Assembly: GCA_017992605.1 (NCBI GenBank)
Contig: JAGOOG010000011.1
Location: forward strand, 1-64,000
Length of the DNA: 64,000 nucleotides
Source of the DNA: Deltaproteobacteria bacterium
GTDB lineage: Bacteria; Desulfobacterota; Desulfomonilia; UBA1062
Direction: 5' to 3'
Shown here: piece by piece, positions 51,519 to 60,435 of the stretch
How positions within the stretch are numbered: the first letter of the stretch is position 1
Layout: each line of letters starts with the position of its first letter
Notes under the pieces: generated by a model
The model's input: the letters and a program-made list of their open reading frames with translations, nothing else
Told to the model about the DNA's origin: nothing
Databases searched by the model: none
Position numbers and translations under genes: made by a program

Positions 51519-52628
51519 TCAGTGCAGCACGTACTCGACGAAGTCCATGCCGAAGGCCTCGGCGACATGCTGATTCGTCAGCACCCCCCTGACCATGTTG
51601 AGGCCCTTGGACAGGGCGCGGTTGTCCCTCATGGCATGTTCCCAGCCCTTTTCGGCAAGCTCCAGCACGTAGGGGAACGTCGCGTTGGTGAGCGCATAGG
51701 TGGAGGTTCGCGGAACGGCGCCGGGCATGTTTGCAACGCAGTAGTGGACGATGCCTTCCTCGATGAAGGTCGGTGCGTCATGGGTCGTGGCCCTGCTCGT
51801 CTCAGCGCATCCGCCCTGGTCGATGGCGATGTCGACGAGCACAGAGCCCGGCTCCATCATGCGCAGCAGCTCCCGGTCGATGAGGTGGGGGGTCTGCCCC
51901 CCCGGAATAAGGACCGATCCGATGATGAGGTCGGCATCGATGACGCTCTGCCGGACATTCTCAGGACTTGCCAGGAGAACCTCGGCCCGGGGGTGGAAGA
52001 TGTTCTCGAGGTCCGCGAGCCGCCTCTTGTTGATGTCGAGGATAGTGACACGGGCACCGAGACCCACGGCAAGCTGGGCCGCATTCATCCCGGAGACCCC
52101 GGCACCGATGATGACGACCTTGCCCGGGCGCACGCCCGGTACACCTGCCAGGAGGGAACCCTTGCCGCCGTGGATGGTTTCCAGGCAGGTGCAGCCCACA
52201 TGGATGGCGAGCCTGCCCGCCACGGCGCTCATGGGCGCGAGCAGCGGCAGCGAGCCGTCTTCGAGCTGGATCGTCTCGTAGGCTATGCCGACGATCCCCC
52301 GGGCCAGGAGTTCCCTGGTCAGGGCCATGTCGGCCGCCAGATGGAGATAGGTGAAGACGATGAGGCCATCCCGCAGATGTCCGTATTCCGACTCCACGGG
52401 TTCCTTGACCTTCACGATCATCTCGGCTTCAGACCACACCCCGGCCGCGCCGTCTACCATGATCGCCCCTGCCTGCTCGAAGGCCCCATCGGTGATGCCC
52501 GAGCCGAGGCCTGCCCCCTTTTCCACCAGCACTTCGTGGCCGTGCTGAACCAGGGACTTCACCCCTGCAGGGGTCATGGAAACCCGGCCCTCCCGGGTCT
52601 TCACCTCTCGGGGAATACCTATCTTCAT
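51519..52628 (-). CDS. ald: Alanine dehydrogenase
   Basis: 369 residues. Converts alanine to pyruvate and ammonium with NAD+. KIGIPREVKTREGRVSMTP is the family N-terminus; substrate residues Lys in VKVKEPVESEY and His in TYLHLAADMAL; the NAD fold is VVIIGAGVSGMNAAQLAVGLG; IDQGGCAETSRATTHDAPTF is the C-terminal signature. AAGGAG precedes the ATG at 52628. Next to two aminotransferase genes it can recycle alanine formed by transamination with pyruvate, and would let amino groups leave as ammonium. Confidence 0.94.
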   Translation of the reverse strand: MKIGIPREVKTREGRVSMTPAGVKSLVQHGHEVLVEKGAGLGSGITDGAFEQAGAIMVDGAAGVWSEAEMIVKVKEPVESEYGHLRDGLIVFTYLHLAADMALTRELLARGIVGIAYETIQLEDGSLPLLAPMSAVAGRLAIHVGCTCLETIHGGKGSLLAGVPGVRPGKVVIIGAGVSGMNAAQLAVGLGARVTILDINKRRLADLENIFHPRAEVLLASPENVRQSVIDADLIIGSVLIPGGQTPHLIDRELLRMMEPGSVLVDIAIDQGGCAETSRATTHDAPTFIEEGIVHYCVANMPGAVPRTSTYALTNATFPYVLELAEKGWEHAMRDNRALSKGLNMVRGVLTNQHVAEAFGMDFVEYVLH

Positions 52629-52730
52629 GACACGCTCCTTTTTATGTGAAGTGATTAGCATTGAACCAGGCCCGCACTCGATGTCAAGGCTTATGTCAGG
52701 GATAGCGTGTGTGTCCGGAGCAAAGGAGCG

Positions 52731-52756
52731 AAAAGGCCCCGGGTGATCCGGGGCCT
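52731..52756 (-). terminator. Rho-independent terminator of the chemoreceptor gene
   Basis: AGGCCCCGG (52734-52742) and CCGGGGCCT (52748-52756) form a nine-base stem with a five-base loop; on the minus strand it is followed by TTTT. It lies 43 bases after the stop of the gene that ends at 52799. Confidence 0.7.
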
Positions 52757-52798
52757 CTGCGAAGGGCTCACGGGTCGATCAGATCGAGAAAGGGTGTG

Positions 52799-54448
52799 TC
52801 ATGCTCCCGTGCTCGATGTCTTGAACTTCTGGACATCGTCCGCGAGTACGGTGGCCATGGTCCTGAGATTCTCCAGGGTTCCTGCGAGTTCCTCCACTGT
52901 GGACGCGTTGTGCTGGGTGGAACCATCGATCTGGGAGATGGCCCTGCTCAGCTCCCCGATGTTCTGGGTCTGCTCGACGCTGGATGCGCTGATCACCTCC
53001 ATCATCCTGAAGAAGATCTCCATCTGGGACATGAGCTCCTCCAGGGATGCCGAGGTCTTCTTCATCATCTCGTCGCCGTTCTTGATGCCGCCGACCGTAC
53101 CATCGATCAGCGTCTTGATCTCGCTCGCCGCCGCTGCGGACCGCTGGGCCAGGGACCTCACCTCTCCGGCCACCACCGCGAATCCCTTGCCGTGTTCGCC
53201 GGCCCGGGCCGCTTCCACGGATGCGTTGAGCGCGAGCAGGTTCGTGTGGAAGGCCACCTCATTGACCGTCACCACGATATCCCCGATCCTCCTGGAGTTC
53301 ACCGATATCCCCTCGATGGCCCTGAGGAGGTCGGAAAAGACCTGCTTGCTCTGGGCAATGAGCTGCGTGATGGTGTTCGAGCTCTCTTGCCCCCCCCTGA
53401 TGAGGTCGCCATTGTGCCTGACCGTGCCGTTCATCTCCTCGATGGATGCCGAGATCTGTTCCACCGATGCCGCCTGTTCCTGGGTCGACTGCGAGAGCCC
53501 TATGGACCCGGCGCTCACGTCCTCGATGGCCAGGTGCAGCTGCATGGACGTCTCCCGGACATGCCCGATGATCCGCTCGATGTCGTCCATGAATCGATTG
53601 AACCAGTACGCCAGCTCTCCGACCTCGTTCAGACCAGTCACGTAAAGGCGCTTCGTCAGGTCACCCTGTCCCTTGGCCATGTCCTGGAACATCAAGGACA
53701 TCCTGCCCACGGACATGGACAGGCTCTTCATGAGCAAAAGACCGTTGATGAAGGTCAGGAGGGTGGTCTGAAGGAGCAGGATGACGAAGCCGAATTTCAT
53801 GGATACCAGGTTGAGCCCGGATACGACGGAGAGGTAAATGGTGCCGAGTATGAGCCCGATGGGCGGAATGGCGATGAGCAGAACGGTGGCCAGGAGCTTC
53901 TGGTTGAGGCTCAAGCGGAACAGCCTCTCTTTGCCGTCCAGAACCCCCTGCAGGCCGCACTTCTGGTAGAAGGGCACCAGGCTGTTCTCTGCGGCGAGGT
54001 AGAAGAACGGCATGGAGAGCAGGCCCGTCATGACGAGCGCATTGAGGCCGGCATAGGTCTCCGAGAGGGTGACATACCCTTTCAGGTACACGGGCATCAC
54101 TGCGATGAGATTCCCGAACAGGGCGAACCGCAGGAAGATCGTGATGGATTCCATCAGCGGGAGCAGGGAGACCGACCGCAGTGCGCGCTTGAGCTCGTGG
54201 GGCTCCCACGACTCCTTATCCATGAGGTCCCGGGCAGGCCTTACCAGCAGGTACTTGACGAGAAATCCCAGCGCCAGCCCCAGGTTCGCGGCATTCATGC
54301 CTCCCAGTGCCGTGGTGAGGAAGTGGTTCTTCACGCCCTCGGAAACATTGAGGAAGAAGAAGAGCAGCATGGGGACGACCACGAGCGCCGTGATCGTCTC
54401 CTGGAAGATGAACGGCCTGAGAAACAACGCCTTGGTGCTTTCTTTCAT
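52799..54448 (-). CDS. Methyl-accepting chemotaxis protein with multi-helix membrane N-terminus
   Basis: 549 residues. The N-terminal 235 residues contain about six hydrophobic segments (ITALVVVPMLLFFFL, SMPFFYLAAENSLVPFY, LLATVLLIAIPPIGLILG and others) but no large periplasmic loop. A HAMP-like segment (MSLMFQDMAKGQGDLTKRLY) leads to a long coiled coil with the MCP signalling tip (INEVAFHTNLLALNASVEAARAGEHGKGFAVVAGEVR, given here in part: AFHTNLLALNASVEAARAGE). It probably senses signals within or across the membrane. No che genes are adjacent. GGGGG precedes the ATG. Confidence 0.9.
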   Translation of the reverse strand: MKESTKALFLRPFIFQETITALVVVPMLLFFFLNVSEGVKNHFLTTALGGMNAANLGLALGFLVKYLLVRPARDLMDKESWEPHELKRALRSVSLLPLMESITIFLRFALFGNLIAVMPVYLKGYVTLSETYAGLNALVMTGLLSMPFFYLAAENSLVPFYQKCGLQGVLDGKERLFRLSLNQKLLATVLLIAIPPIGLILGTIYLSVVSGLNLVSMKFGFVILLLQTTLLTFINGLLLMKSLSMSVGRMSLMFQDMAKGQGDLTKRLYVTGLNEVGELAYWFNRFMDDIERIIGHVRETSMQLHLAIEDVSAGSIGLSQSTQEQAASVEQISASIEEMNGTVRHNGDLIRGGQESSNTITQLIAQSKQVFSDLLRAIEGISVNSRRIGDIVVTVNEVAFHTNLLALNASVEAARAGEHGKGFAVVAGEVRSLAQRSAAAASEIKTLIDGTVGGIKNGDEMMKKTSASLEELMSQMEIFFRMMEVISASSVEQTQNIGELSRAISQIDGSTQHNASTVEELAGTLENLRTMATVLADDVQKFKTSSTGA

Positions 54449-54586
54449 TGAATCCCCCTGTACATGGTGCGTTGGATCGTCCACGAGCGCACGCCAGTAT
54501 AATAACCTGAATGTGTATCGGAATTTCGGATCACTATCTTTACTATGCATGCATTCTTATTCGGGGCCTGCCTGCCGTGGAGTCGC

Positions 54587-55144
54587 TCATTCCAGCATGA
54601 TGCTGTATCTGCCGAGCTCTTTCCTCAGTGCCCGGGCATCCCCGACCAGCATGTCGAGCCTTTGCCAGAACTCCCTGCCGTGTCCCCTTACTCTGGTATG
54701 GAGGAGTTCATGGAGGATCACGTAATCCATCAGCTCGGACGGGAGCCTTGCAAGGTTGATGTTCAGACTGATCGACCCGTGCATGCCGCAGCTGCCCCAG
54801 CGGGTCCTCTGCCTGCGCACCGAAACCCGCCGGTAGGGCATGGCATAACGTTCAGAGAGCTCCTTCAGGCGTTTTATGATCTTCTGCCGGGCTGCCGCGG
54901 GGTCATCCAGCGATGGCAGTCCCGTCATCGTTTCCACCCACGTCCTGTGAAGTGATCCCATGCGTTCAAGGTGGCTGCGGATCCAGTCCCGCCTGGCCAG
55001 GGCGAATTCCCTTCCCAGGGAAAGCGGCATGGCTGAAGGCACGGCGACCCTCACCCGCGATGGCTGCACTGTGATGCTCATCCTGCGGGCCTTTGTGCTG
55101 TGCTCAACGATCACTTCCGTGATACCATCCAGGAAGACTGTCAC
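54587..55144 (-). CDS. YgjP/DUF45-type zinc metallopeptidase-like protein
   Basis: 185 residues. The zinc motif HELLHTRVRGHGREFW (HExxH and a further His) lies near residue 145, following RRQRTRWGSCGMHGSISLN, the RxxWGSC stretch that marks the DUF45/WLM family. The preceding 140 residues include RMSITVQPSRVRVAVPSAMP. Start: GTG at 55144 with AAGG six bases upstream is preferred to a GTG eight codons earlier. Some relatives are tied to type I restriction systems, but none is near; function unknown. Confidence 0.8.
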   Translation of the reverse strand: MTVFLDGITEVIVEHSTKARRMSITVQPSRVRVAVPSAMPLSLGREFALARRDWIRSHLERMGSLHRTWVETMTGLPSLDDPAAARQKIIKRLKELSERYAMPYRRVSVRRQRTRWGSCGMHGSISLNINLARLPSELMDYVILHELLHTRVRGHGREFWQRLDMLVGDARALRKELGRYSIMLE

Positions 55145-55200
55145 GGGAGACCTTGTACCAGCACACACCCGAGCGTTCCAGTGGAATGTGCATGATTCTT

Positions 55201-55211
55201 TGGTATATACT
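55201..55211 (+). promoter_or_regulatory. Possible extended -10 promoter ahead of the 55222 gene
   Basis: TGGTATATACT is an extended -10 with no good -35. It would place the transcript start within about six bases of the ATG at 55222, so the message would have almost no leader, and no ribosome site is visible. Weak support. Confidence 0.3.
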
Positions 55212-55221
55212 CACCTGACCC

Positions 55222-56184
55222 ATGCGTATCCTGAACTTCGCCTGCATACATTGGAGAGCGAACCTCTCCACGCACCGCCATGGCGTCTTCCTGATGCTGT
55301 TCCTCCTCGCCGCGGTAACGCCGTTGCCGTCTGCAGACGCACAAGAGCTGGCGTCGTTCAGGGGTACCGCTGTCGATGTCTACCACACCCGGACCCTGGC
55401 CGATGCGGCACGGGAGACAGCAGCGGTCTATCCGGCAGTGAAGGCCGAGCTCGAGGCGACGCTGGGCCTCCGGGCGGATTTCAGACCCGCCGTGATCCTC
55501 CTGGCAGACCGTGCGGCCTTCGAGCAGGTGACCGGCAGCCGGCTCATCGTGGCCTATGCCGTCCCTTCGAAGATGCTCATGGTGATCGACTTTCCCCGGG
55601 CCAGCAAGGAGCCCTTCAGCGCCCGGGGCATCCTGAAGCACGAGCTCTGCCACCTGATTCTCCACCGGCATGTCCCCTCCATACCCCGCTGGCTCGACGA
55701 GGGCATCTGCCAGTGGGCCAGCGACGGCCTCGCCGAGATCCTCTCGGGGAGCAGCGGGGCTTCCCTTTCCTGGTTGAGCGTGAGCGGCTCCGTGATGCCC
55801 CTGAAGTCCCTGGACATCTCCTTCCCCCAGGATGGCCGCGGCATGGCACTGGCCTATGAACAGAGCAGGAGCGTGGTCGACTTCATAACCTCGCGGTACG
55901 GGAGGAACAGCGTGCAGAACATTCTGACGTCACTGGGCCAGGGGCTGTCCGTTGATGAGGCCTTCCAGGTTTCCCTCCGGACATCCCTCCCGGCGCTCGA
56001 GCGGGACTGGCAGAGCAGCCTCGGGACCTGGCCCAGGCTGGTGGCTTATCTCATGGCCCATATCTACACCGTCCTCTTCGCCTTCGCCGCCCTGTCCACC
56101 GTGGCCGGCTACGTGCGATACCGCATCAGGAAGAGGCGCCTGCGGGAAGAGGACGAGGAGGGGATGTTTCCGGACCGGCCGTGA
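55222..56184 (+). CDS. Exported peptidase MA-like (gluzincin) protein with C-terminal membrane anchor
   Basis: 320 residues. A signal segment (GVFLMLFLLAAVTPLPSADA) precedes a domain of about 230 residues with the zinc motif KHELCHLILHRH (HExxH) and the downstream third ligand region RWLDEGICQWASDGLAEI, a gluzincin arrangement (peptidase MA family). A single membrane helix lies near residue 283 (AYLMAHIYTVLFAFAALSTV) followed by a basic/acidic tail. The active site is predicted in the periplasm. Substrate unknown. The gene is divergent from the 54587 gene. Confidence 0.8.
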   Translation: MRILNFACIHWRANLSTHRHGVFLMLFLLAAVTPLPSADAQELASFRGTAVDVYHTRTLADAARETAAVYPAVKAELEATLGLRADFRPAVILLADRAAFEQVTGSRLIVAYAVPSKMLMVIDFPRASKEPFSARGILKHELCHLILHRHVPSIPRWLDEGICQWASDGLAEILSGSSGASLSWLSVSGSVMPLKSLDISFPQDGRGMALAYEQSRSVVDFITSRYGRNSVQNILTSLGQGLSVDEAFQVSLRTSLPALERDWQSSLGTWPRLVAYLMAHIYTVLFAFAALSTVAGYVRYRIRKRRLREEDEEGMFPDRP

Positions 56185-56196
56185 CGGATCCGCCGC

Positions 56197-57120
56197 TCAG
56201 CTGAATCGCCGCCTTCTCCGGGGAAAAGGGACGGTCTGCCCGTCGAGGGCCACGATGACATCCTTGTGGAAGGCCGAGGCCTCCCTGATGAACTCTTCTG
56301 TTGACCCGTAGCGCTGCGAATAGTGCGTAAGCACGAGTCTCTTCACCCCCGCATCCCTGGCGATGCGTGCCGCCTGAGCGGCTGTGAGGTGCGCATATTC
56401 CCGGGCGGTCTGCTCCATCTCGGACAGGAAGGTGGCCTCCATCACGCACAGGTCCGTATCCCGCGCGAGCTCGACGGCTGCATCACACACGCCGGTATCC
56501 ATGACGAAGGCAAAGCGCTGGCCCCTTCGAAGAACGCCGAAGCTCTCGATGCGGAGCGTCTCGCCCCCCCGGGTGATCTTTCCCCTTGATTTGAGGACCC
56601 CCACATCGGTGGCCCTTATGCCGGCCTCCTGCAGTCTCTCCGGGTCGAGGGTGTAGGTGTCCTGCTCCACGATTCGATAACCGAAGGTGTCCACGGTGTG
56701 CTCGAGCTTCCTGGCCGTGATGACCATCCGGCCGTCCGTAAAGACGGTCCCGTCCTCGAACACCGGGCACTGCCTGAGGCGGGCCGCATGGTAGTACTGG
56801 CAGGAGTCCCGCAGGCGCTCGTAGTAGACCTGACCGGAGGCGGGATAGTACACCTCGATCTCGTGCGGCACCCGGTCGAGCGATATCCTCTGGATGATGC
56901 CCGCCAGGCCCAGGCAGTGGTCACCGTGAAAGTGGGTGATGAAGACCTTCGTGATCTCGCTCACGGATACCCCTGCCATGATCATCTGGCGCTGGGTCCC
57001 CTCGCCCGGGTCGAAGAGAAACCCCTCCCGGTCGAACCTGAGCATGTACCCGTTCTGGTTCCTGGTCCGGCCGGGAACCTGGCTTGCGGTCCCCAGCACG
57101 ATGAGTTTGCGCTCCGACAT
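56197..57120 (-). CDS. rnz: Ribonuclease Z
   Basis: 307 residues. Endonuclease that trims tRNA 3' ends. The zinc motif is THFHGDHCLGLAG (HxHxDH), with later ligands (MDTGVCDAAVELA, THYSQRYGSTEEFI); HTVDTFGYRIVEQ is the typical substrate-exit region. KLIVLGTASQVPGRTRNQNG starts the MBL fold. I use the ATG at 57120, though GGAAGG is 12 bases away; an upstream in-frame start would add 13 residues. Confidence 0.9.
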   Translation of the reverse strand: MSERKLIVLGTASQVPGRTRNQNGYMLRFDREGFLFDPGEGTQRQMIMAGVSVSEITKVFITHFHGDHCLGLAGIIQRISLDRVPHEIEVYYPASGQVYYERLRDSCQYYHAARLRQCPVFEDGTVFTDGRMVITARKLEHTVDTFGYRIVEQDTYTLDPERLQEAGIRATDVGVLKSRGKITRGGETLRIESFGVLRRGQRFAFVMDTGVCDAAVELARDTDLCVMEATFLSEMEQTAREYAHLTAAQAARIARDAGVKRLVLTHYSQRYGSTEEFIREASAFHKDVIVALDGQTVPFPRRRRRFS

Positions 57121-57299
57121 GGGAGGTTTCACCTTCCCACATATTCCACGAAAGAACAATCCTTTCCAGGCGCCCCGCGTCGCTTGACATCGGATGCAGT
57201 CATTGTAGAATCTGCTTGCAGTATCATGAGCCTGGATTCATGATAGACATCTGCGGGCTCGAGTCGATGACGAATCGCCCGCGCGAGGGGACAGACAGG

Positions 57300-57791
57300 A
57301 TGAACAACCCCATCCGGATCCATGCCATCAGAGGACTCAGGGAAGGGGACACGTTCAGCTACCGGCGTGTCTTCAGCAGGGAGGAAACGGAGACCTTCGG
57401 CGACCTGACGCGGGACTACAACCCTGTCCACTACGATCACCGCTGGGTACGGGGGAAGGGGTACAAGGACCTCATCTGCCACGGGCTGCTCGTCGGGTCC
57501 ATGATCTGCGAGTTCGGCGGCCAGGTGGGGTGGCTCGCCACGGGCATGAACTTCAAATTCACCAGAGCAGTGTACCCGGGGGACACCATCACGTGCTCCA
57601 TCCGCGTATTGAAGATCGAGGATTCGGGCCGTGCCGAGGCCGAGGCTTCCCTGACGAACCAGGATGGGCATCAGGTCTGCTCTGCCCTGGTTACGGGGAT
57701 ACTGCCGCTGGACGGTGAGCGGGAAATCCTCAGAACGATGGTGAGCGAGGGCGACCCGTCGAACAAGATCTCGGATGAAGAGTACCTCTGA
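57300..57791 (+). CDS. MaoC-like (R)-specific enoyl-CoA hydratase/dehydratase
   Basis: 163 residues, single hot-dog fold. The hydratase motif is FGDLTRDYNPVHYDHRWV (Asp and His in D-x-N-P-x-H), then CHGLLVGSMICEFGGQ. It resembles PhaJ/MaoC enzymes that hydrate enoyl-CoA or 3-hydroxyacyl-CoA. GAGGGG lies nine bases ahead of the ATG. It overlaps the GIY-YIG gene by 17 bases. An enoyl-CoA hydratase lies at 60436. Confidence 0.85.
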   Translation: MNNPIRIHAIRGLREGDTFSYRRVFSREETETFGDLTRDYNPVHYDHRWVRGKGYKDLICHGLLVGSMICEFGGQVGWLATGMNFKFTRAVYPGDTITCSIRVLKIEDSGRAEAEASLTNQDGHQVCSALVTGILPLDGEREILRTMVSEGDPSNKISDEEYL

Positions 57792-58194
57792 TCAAGAAGC
57801 GGCGCAGGGTCCCCCGGCGTGCTGGTACCTCTACGTCATCCGCACCGTCGACGGTTCCCTGTACACGGGCATTTCCACCGATGTCGCCAGGCGTTTCAGG
57901 GAGCATCTGGTCCAGGGCCGGAAAACCGCTCGTTACCTCCGCGCGCGCAAGCCTCTGCACGTTGCGTTCTCGCAGGCCATCGGAGACAGGCCCCTGGCGC
58001 TGAGGGTGGAGAACCGGTTCAAGAGGCTTCCGAAAGGAAGAAAGGAACAGGTCGTGGCTTCAGGCCGGCTCTGCTATGACCACGATACAGGGATCATCGT
58101 GTTCCCACAAGGGCGCAACGACGCCATTGCACCTGCACCGCATTTCAGGCATACTGCACCGAGACGAACCTTTGAGAAAAATCTACCGAGATGA
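57775..58194 (+). CDS. GIY-YIG domain protein (UPF0213/YhbQ-like)
   Basis: 139 residues. The nuclease domain starts at YLYVIRTVDGSLYTGISTDV (YVI and YTG as the GIY-YIG elements) with the catalytic Arg in RRFREHL, and ends at the Glu in RVENRFKRLPKGRK. A C-terminal extension of about 50 residues contains RHTAPRRTFEKN and is not typical. Small proteins of this type are probably DNA-acting, but their role is not settled. It overlaps the MaoC gene and precedes the K+ channel. Confidence 0.8.
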   Translation: MKSTSDQEAAQGPPACWYLYVIRTVDGSLYTGISTDVARRFREHLVQGRKTARYLRARKPLHVAFSQAIGDRPLALRVENRFKRLPKGRKEQVVASGRLCYDHDTGIIVFPQGRNDAIAPAPHFRHTAPRRTFEKNLPR

Positions 58195-58238
58195 AGTTCC
58201 TACCATCAATTCTCACAACCGTGGCCAAGGGCAGAGTC

Positions 58239-59888
58239 ATGAAGGCCAACATACGCCTGCTTCTGAAGTACCTGACCGCCCTCGTTCTCATGATAGTCAC
58301 GTACAGCACGGTCTTTCACTACATCATGGCCGCCGAGGGGCAGAAGCACTCCTGGATCACCGGTTTCTACTGGACCCTGGTGGTCATGTCCACCCTGGGC
58401 TTCGGAGACATCACCTTCACGAGTGACCTCGGACGGGCTTTCTCCATCCTCGTGCTCCTGTCCGGGGTCGTCTTTCTCCTCATCCTCCTCCCGTTCATCT
58501 TCATCAAATTCTTCTTCGCGCCCTGGATGGAGGCGGAGTCGAGGAACCGTGCCCCCCGTGAGCTGCCGCCGGAGACCCGAGAGCACGTCATCATAACGAA
58601 CTATGATGCGGTGACCGCATCGCTCATCGACAAGCTCCGCGGCTACAGGCGGGAATACGTGGTCATCGTCGAGGACCTTGTTCGGGCGCTGGAGCTCTAT
58701 GACATCGGAGTACGGGTGGCCATCGGCAGCATGGACGATCCCGAGACCTACCGCCGGATGCATGCCGACCAGGCGGCACTCGTGGTCGCCTCCAGCACGG
58801 ACCAGGTGAACACCAACATCGCCTTTACGGTCCGTGAGGTCAGCGACAGCGTGCCCATCATCACCACCGCGGATTCCCCCCACTCGCTTGACATACTCAT
58901 GATGGCGGGAAGCTCCCGGGTGCTGCAGATCTATGACCTCCTGGGGAGCTCCCTGGCAGGCTGGACCATAGCCGGCGACTGCAAGGCCAACATGATCGGG
59001 CATTATCAGGAGCTCGTCATCGTCCAGTCCCCCGCCTTGGGCACCCCCCTGGTGGGAAAGACCCTGGCCGAGAGCAGGCTGCGCGAAACCTTCGGGCTCA
59101 CGGTGGTCGGGATCTGGGACCGGGGCCGGTTCACCATCCCGGCACCCGACACCCTCATCGCCAGGACGAGCGTCCTCGTCCTGGCGGGTTCACAGAAGTC
59201 CGTGGCCGACTATGACGAGGTGTACTCCTTCTACCACATCTACAAGATCGCCGGAGACCCGGTCATCATCATCGGCGGGGGGCGCATCGGCAGGGCCATT
59301 GCCGAGCGTTTCGACGAGCGGGATATCCCCTATATGATCGTGGAGAAGACCCGCAAGAAGGGCCTGGGTGACGAACACTACGTGATCGGCGATGCGGCGG
59401 ACATCGAGACCCTCCAGAAGGCCTGGGTGGAAAAGGCGCCGGCAGCGCTCATCACCACCCGTGACGACGACATGAACATCTACCTCACCAAGTACCTGAG
59501 GAGCCTCAGGCAGGACCTGCAGATCCTGTCCCGGGCGAACCAGGACCGGAACGTGTCAACGCTGCACCGTGCAGGGGCTGATTTCGTGATGTCCTACGCA
59601 TCGCTGGGAGCCAATGCCATCTTCAACTTCCTCAGGAAGGAGGACACCCTGCTGCTGGCCGAGGGGCTGAACATCTTCCACCTGAAGACACCGCGTTCAC
59701 TGTCGGGAAAAACCCTCGCCGAATCCGGCATCAGACAGAGGTCGGGCTGCACCGTGATTGCCGTGCAGCGCAACGGCACCACCATTACCGACCCCGAGCC
59801 CGACAGGCCCCTGGACAGAACCGACGAGCTGATCCTCATCGGCACTTACGACGCGGAGCGGTCCTTCCTGCGCGAATTCGTAGCTTGA
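58239..59888 (+). CDS. Two-transmembrane K+ channel with tandem RCK (TrkA) domains
   Basis: 549 residues from ATG 58239 (AAGGG seven bases upstream; ATG 58191 is an alternative). Two helices (YLTALVLMIVTYSTVFHYIM and AFSILVLLSGVVFLLILLPF) flank a pore loop with the selectivity filter TLGFGD. Two cytosolic RCK units follow: the first RCK_N from HVIITNYDAVTASLID (the usual glycine motif lost), then RCK_C (GTPLVGKTLAESRLRETFGL); the second has an intact GGGRIGRAIAERFDERDI and C-terminal GKTLAESGIRQRSGCTVIAV. The layout resembles Geobacter GsuK. Stops 70 bases before convergent arfB. Confidence 0.9.
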   Translation: MKANIRLLLKYLTALVLMIVTYSTVFHYIMAAEGQKHSWITGFYWTLVVMSTLGFGDITFTSDLGRAFSILVLLSGVVFLLILLPFIFIKFFFAPWMEAESRNRAPRELPPETREHVIITNYDAVTASLIDKLRGYRREYVVIVEDLVRALELYDIGVRVAIGSMDDPETYRRMHADQAALVVASSTDQVNTNIAFTVREVSDSVPIITTADSPHSLDILMMAGSSRVLQIYDLLGSSLAGWTIAGDCKANMIGHYQELVIVQSPALGTPLVGKTLAESRLRETFGLTVVGIWDRGRFTIPAPDTLIARTSVLVLAGSQKSVADYDEVYSFYHIYKIAGDPVIIIGGGRIGRAIAERFDERDIPYMIVEKTRKKGLGDEHYVIGDAADIETLQKAWVEKAPAALITTRDDDMNIYLTKYLRSLRQDLQILSRANQDRNVSTLHRAGADFVMSYASLGANAIFNFLRKEDTLLLAEGLNIFHLKTPRSLSGKTLAESGIRQRSGCTVIAVQRNGTTITDPEPDRPLDRTDELILIGTYDAERSFLREFVA

Positions 59889-59958
59889 TCCCGGTTGCCA
59901 GGGATCATGCCCCCGTCTCGGGCCTCACCATGCGCCCCCGGTCTCTCCTGTCGCGGGA

Positions 59959-60381
59959 TCACTCATCGCCCTTCACGCCGTGCCGCATGCCCTTCTTGAG
60001 CGCCGCCCTGCGCTTCGATGCGAGCCGGGCGGCACGGGACGCCGCGGTGGGACGCGTCCTGACCCTTTTCCTCGGTTTCCGGAGCGCCTCCATGATGAGC
60101 TCCCGCAGGCGGGAAAGGGCATCCTCGCGATTGCGTTCCTGGGACCTGAAGCGCTGGGCCCTGATGACGATCACACCGTCGTCGGTCATGCGTGATCCCG
60201 CAAGCCTGGACAGGCGTTCCTTCACCTCCTGAGGCAGTGACGGGGAGCCCGTCACGTCGAACCTGAGCTGCACCGCTGTGGCGACCTTGTTGACGTTCTG
60301 GCCCCCGGGTCCGCCCGAACGGACGAAGTCCCACTGGAGCTCGCTGTCCTTCAGAGCGATGGTTTCCGTCACGGGTATCAT
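59959..60381 (-). CDS. arfB: Alternative ribosome-rescue factor / peptidyl-tRNA hydrolase ArfB
   Basis: 140 residues. Releases peptides from stalled ribosomes. The GGQ catalytic loop is FVRSGGPGGQNVNKVATAVQ, and the C-terminal tail is highly basic (RRAALKKGMRHGVKGDE), inserting into the mRNA tunnel, which separates it from class I release factors. The ATG at 60381 lacks a clear ribosome site. It is convergent with the K+ channel. Confidence 0.9.
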   Translation of the reverse strand: MIPVTETIALKDSELQWDFVRSGGPGGQNVNKVATAVQLRFDVTGSPSLPQEVKERLSRLAGSRMTDDGVIVIRAQRFRSQERNREDALSRLRELIMEALRKPRKRVRTRPTAASRAARLASKRRAALKKGMRHGVKGDE

Positions 60382-60435
60382 GGGTGAACAAAGGCGGGCC
60401 GGGACGAAAGCCCGCAACTTTTCTGCCGGTCTCTC

